Of a stretch of DNA of 8,871 nucleotides, positions 7,599 through 8,871 are shown piece by piece; position 1 is the first letter of the stretch; each line of letters opens with the position of its first letter. A program made the position numbers and the translations under genes. Under the pieces are notes generated by a model. It was not told where the DNA came from, did not search any database, and worked only from the letters and a program-made list of their open reading frames with translations. The DNA is from Lachnospiraceae bacterium (GTDB lineage Bacteria; Bacillota; Clostridia; Lachnospirales; Lachnospiraceae): contig JAGCXJ010000131.1 of the NCBI GenBank assembly GCA_017961385.1, positions 1 through 8,871 of the forward strand, read 5' to 3'.

Positions 7599-7627
7599 AT
7601 TTTATCAAATTCTGAAGCTTACAACAA
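7599..7627 (-). promoter_or_regulatory. promoter of the diguanylate cyclase gene
   Basis: On the minus strand TTGTTG (7627-7622) is followed by a 17-bp spacer and TAAAAT (7604-7599), with TGA just before it as an extended -10. The predicted transcription start is about 7592. This gives a 36-nt leader to ATG 7556; alternatively the GTG at 7592 sits exactly at the start. The promoter runs back to back with the GntR promoter, whose -35 begins at 7664. Confidence 0.5.
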
Positions 7628-7663
7628 GGTGATATCTAAAAAGAAAAACGTTTAATATGATGC

Positions 7664-7692
7664 TTTACAAATGACCTGTCAGCATTTATAAT
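7664..7692 (+). promoter_or_regulatory. promoter of the GntR-family regulator gene
   Basis: TTTACA (7664-7669, five of six consensus positions), a 17-bp spacer and a perfect TATAAT (7687-7692) form the clearest promoter in the window. The predicted transcription start, near 7699, lies just before the perfect palindrome at 7702-7717, so a protein bound there should block initiation or escape. Confidence 0.75.
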
Positions 7693-7701
7693 ACACACAG
7701 A

Positions 7702-7717
7702 AACTTGTATACAAGTT
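7702..7717. promoter_or_regulatory. operator 1: perfect 16-bp palindrome, likely GntR site
   Basis: AACTTGTATACAAGTT is a perfect inverted repeat with a TTGTATACAA core. It fits the general TNGTNNNACNA-like pattern described for FCD-type GntR operators. It lies a few bases downstream of the predicted GntR transcription start, and related copies occur at 7728-7740 and 8549-8561. Negative autoregulation is inferred. Confidence 0.7.
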
Positions 7718-7727
7718 ATTTATGGAC

Positions 7728-7740
7728 ACTAGTATACAAG
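7728..7740. promoter_or_regulatory. operator 2: imperfect copy in the GntR leader
   Basis: ACTAGTATACAAG keeps the GTATAC core of operator 1, with one mismatched pair in its arms. Its centre is 25 bp from that of operator 1. Its sequence is the exact reverse complement of operator 3 in front of the permease gene, which argues for a specific shared site and not chance similarity. Confidence 0.65.
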
Positions 7741-7761
7741 GATAAAACGGGGGAACTTAAA

Positions 7762-8439
7762 ATGAAAGAGATAGCAAAGCTACCTACAGAGACTGCAAGA
7801 GATTATGCTTTAAGAGCCATCAGGGAAAATATAGTTTCTCTTGATCTTGAACCCGGAACCGGGATCAGCGAAAATGAGATCGCAGGGTTTTTAGGTGTGA
7901 GCAGGACACCGGTAAGAGAAGCGATACAGGAACTGAGCAAGGCAGCTGTCATAGAGATCTATCCCCAGAGGGGAAGCTATGTAGCGCTCATTGATTCGAC
8001 ATTCGTTGAAGAAGCAAGGTTTTTAAGAAAAACACTCGATATTGCAGTCATTGAAGAAGCATGTGATCTTGCCACACAGGCTGATATCGACAGACTTGAA
8101 GAGAATGTAGCCCTGCAGGAGTTTTATCTACAGACTCAGGCGGCAGACAAGATATATCTTCTTGACGATGAATTCCACAAGCTGATATATTCTGCGGCCA
8201 AGAAGGAAACACTCCATGCCATGCGTTCAAACATAATGCTTCATTTTGACAGAGTAAGGACTCTTTCTATGAAGACTGTCAAGGATACCAAGATAGTCGG
8301 TGATCACAGACAGATGCTGGAATCGATAAAGAATAAAGACAAGGAAAACTGCAGGATGTTGGTTGAAAAACACCTGTCAAGATATCACATCGATGAAGCA
8401 GAGATAAGGGCAGCATATCCGCAGTATTTCAAAGATTAA
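7762..8439 (+). CDS. GntR-family transcriptional regulator, FCD subfamily
   Basis: This 225-residue protein has an N-terminal winged helix-turn-helix (about 8-75) with the GntR signature: PGTGISENEIAGFLGVSRTP followed by VREAIQEL (51-58), then a wing YPQRGSYV. The all-helical FCD ligand domain covers about 80-215. The usual FCD metal-binding positions are present: Asp135 and His139 (DDEFH), His182 (DHRQML) and His204 (EKHL). Such proteins usually bind a small organic acid or sugar acid that releases them from DNA; the ligand here cannot be read. The ATG at 7762 is preceded by GGGGGA (7749-7754) at 7 nt. The frame extends upstream to a TTG at 7705, but that would place coding sequence in the operator and remove the Shine-Dalgarno. 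Operators in its own leader and at the following permease promoter suggest that it represses itself and the transporter. A strong terminator follows the stop. Confidence 0.9.
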   Translation: MKEIAKLPTETARDYALRAIRENIVSLDLEPGTGISENEIAGFLGVSRTPVREAIQELSKAAVIEIYPQRGSYVALIDSTFVEEARFLRKTLDIAVIEEACDLATQADIDRLEENVALQEFYLQTQAADKIYLLDDEFHKLIYSAAKKETLHAMRSNIMLHFDRVRTLSMKTVKDTKIVGDHRQMLESIKNKDKENCRMLVEKHLSRYHIDEAEIRAAYPQYFKD

Positions 8440-8455
8440 CAATTAAACGTTAAAC

Positions 8456-8471
8456 CAAATAATGTTATTTG
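8456..8471. repeat. short palindrome downstream of the GntR gene
   Basis: CAAATAA and TTATTTG form a perfect 7-bp inverted repeat around TG. The two-base centre is too tight for a stable RNA hairpin, so it is more plausible as a DNA site or chance. It lies between the GntR stop and the terminator. Confidence 0.35.
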
Positions 8472-8474
8472 TGC

Positions 8475-8513
8475 AAAACAACCAAATTGGATATATCAAT
8501 TTGGTTGTTTTTT
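8475..8513 (+). terminator. strong intrinsic terminator of the GntR gene
   Basis: AAAACAACCAAATTG (8475-8489) pairs perfectly with CAATTTGGTTGTTTT (8497-8511) around a 7-nt loop. A run of six T residues (8508-8513) forms the base of the stem and the tail. It ends the GntR transcript 36 bp past the stop, so the permease operon needs its own promoter. The A-rich 5' arm also makes it partly bidirectional in form, though no minus-strand gene ends here. Confidence 0.85.
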
Positions 8514-8518
8514 ACGTT

Positions 8519-8547
8519 TAGACAAAGCAAACGCGATATGCTAATAT
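8519..8547 (+). promoter_or_regulatory. promoter of the LplB-type permease operon
   Basis: TAGACA (8519-8524) is followed by a 17-bp spacer and TAATAT (8542-8547), with TGC directly before it as an extended -10. The predicted start, about 8554, falls inside operator 3. The promoter follows the terminator by only a few bases. Confidence 0.6.
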
Positions 8548-8561
8548 ACTTGTATACTAGT
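8548..8561. promoter_or_regulatory. operator 3 at the permease transcription start
   Basis: ACTTGTATACTAGT has the same GTATAC core as operators 1 and 2. Bases 8549-8561 are the exact reverse complement of 7728-7740. It abuts the -10 element and covers the predicted start, the classic position for repression by the GntR protein encoded just upstream. Confidence 0.7.
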
Positions 8562-8587
8562 AAAGCAGATATTAACGGAGGTGTCAG

Positions 8588-8871
8588 ATGAGCGCCGGTG
8601 AAAAAGCTTCAAAAAGTAAAGTAAAAGCACCGAAACAGAAGACAAACTGGAAAATATACATAAAGAGATACTGGCAGCTGTATGCATTGCTTCTTCTCCC
8701 GATGGTCTATCTTCTGATATTCAAATATATCCCGATGAAGTACATACTCATCGCATTTAAGAAATACAGTATCGTCAAGAAGGTCGGCGAGATGCCCTGG
8801 GCAAACAACCACGGCATGCAGTACTTCATACAGGCATTCAGCAACAACGATTTCAAGAATGCATTAAGAAA
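8588..8871 (+). CDS. LplB-type carbohydrate ABC transporter permease (3' partial)
   Basis: The first 94 codons are visible before the right edge; the family usually has about 300 residues. A basic cytoplasmic N-terminus (about 1-27) leads into IKRYWQLYALLLLPMVYLLI (25-44). FKYIPMKYILIAFKKYS then matches the conserved FKYIPMYG-I-AF-y-S pattern of LplB/YtcP permeases. The W-A-N segment and the later QYFIQAF stretch correspond to the usual region before the permease domain. Members import oligosaccharides such as aldouronates together with a YtcP partner and a lipoprotein binding protein; these would be expected just beyond the window. GGAGGT (8577-8582) lies 5 nt before the ATG. Expression is probably controlled by the GntR protein through operator 3. 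The substrate is not readable. Confidence 0.8.
   Translation, partial: MSAGEKASKSKVKAPKQKTNWKIYIKRYWQLYALLLLPMVYLLIFKYIPMKYILIAFKKYSIVKKVGEMPWANNHGMQYFIQAFSNNDFKNALR

Noticed and set aside
7705..7761. Upstream extension of the GntR protein to a TTG at 7705
   Set aside because: The extra 19 codons lie in the operator region just past the predicted transcription start. They match nothing in the family, and a good Shine-Dalgarno precedes ATG 7762.
1..8871. CRISPR array, tRNA, rRNA, transposase or attachment site
   Set aside because: No regularly spaced repeats, cloverleaf, rRNA-like sequence or transposase motifs were seen on either strand.

Overview
The window looks like chromosome from a moderately AT-rich Gram-positive anaerobe of the Clostridia, most likely a Lachnospiraceae (Butyrivibrio-like). 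This is an inference. It rests on strong AGGAGG-type Shine-Dalgarno sites, sigma-A-like promoters with extended -10 elements, and the gene content: a YfhO membrane protein, a ligand-sensing GGDEF protein with a SCGC motif, an FCD-type GntR regulator and an LplB-type ABC permease. No mobile element, rRNA, tRNA or CRISPR array was seen, and no stretch over 300 bases lacks a gene.

Left part (1-2767): the 3' two thirds of a YfhO-family membrane protein run in from the window edge and stop 4 bp short of a convergent gene. That gene is a ChbG/YdjC-type carbohydrate deacetylase whose frame is broken by a single in-frame TAA at 2450-2452. All family motifs survive on both sides of the stop. Its start codon lies at the predicted transcription start of an extended -10 promoter, so the transcript may be leaderless.

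Middle (2826-5654): two genes on the plus strand, separated by 9 bp, appear to form one operon. The first encodes a seven-helix membrane protein ending in a J-like domain whose HPD motif reads HTD. The second encodes a DUF4153-type polytopic membrane protein with a large extracytoplasmic tail. Their joint role is unknown.

Right part (5658-8871): a minus-strand gene encodes a diguanylate cyclase whose sensor is a LacI/periplasmic-binding-protein-like ligand domain with no DNA-binding domain. It is divergent from a GntR/FCD regulator gene, and both promoters can be read in the shared intergenic region. The regulator gene ends at a near-perfect intrinsic terminator. A second promoter then starts an LplB-type sugar ABC permease gene cut by the window edge. 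Three near-identical palindromes with a GTATAC core sit at the GntR transcription start and leader (two copies) and at the permease transcription start (one copy). This gives a readable local regulon in which the regulator controls itself and the transporter. The sugar-sensor cyclase beside it suggests a link between carbohydrate sensing and c-di-GMP, but that link is inference from position only.
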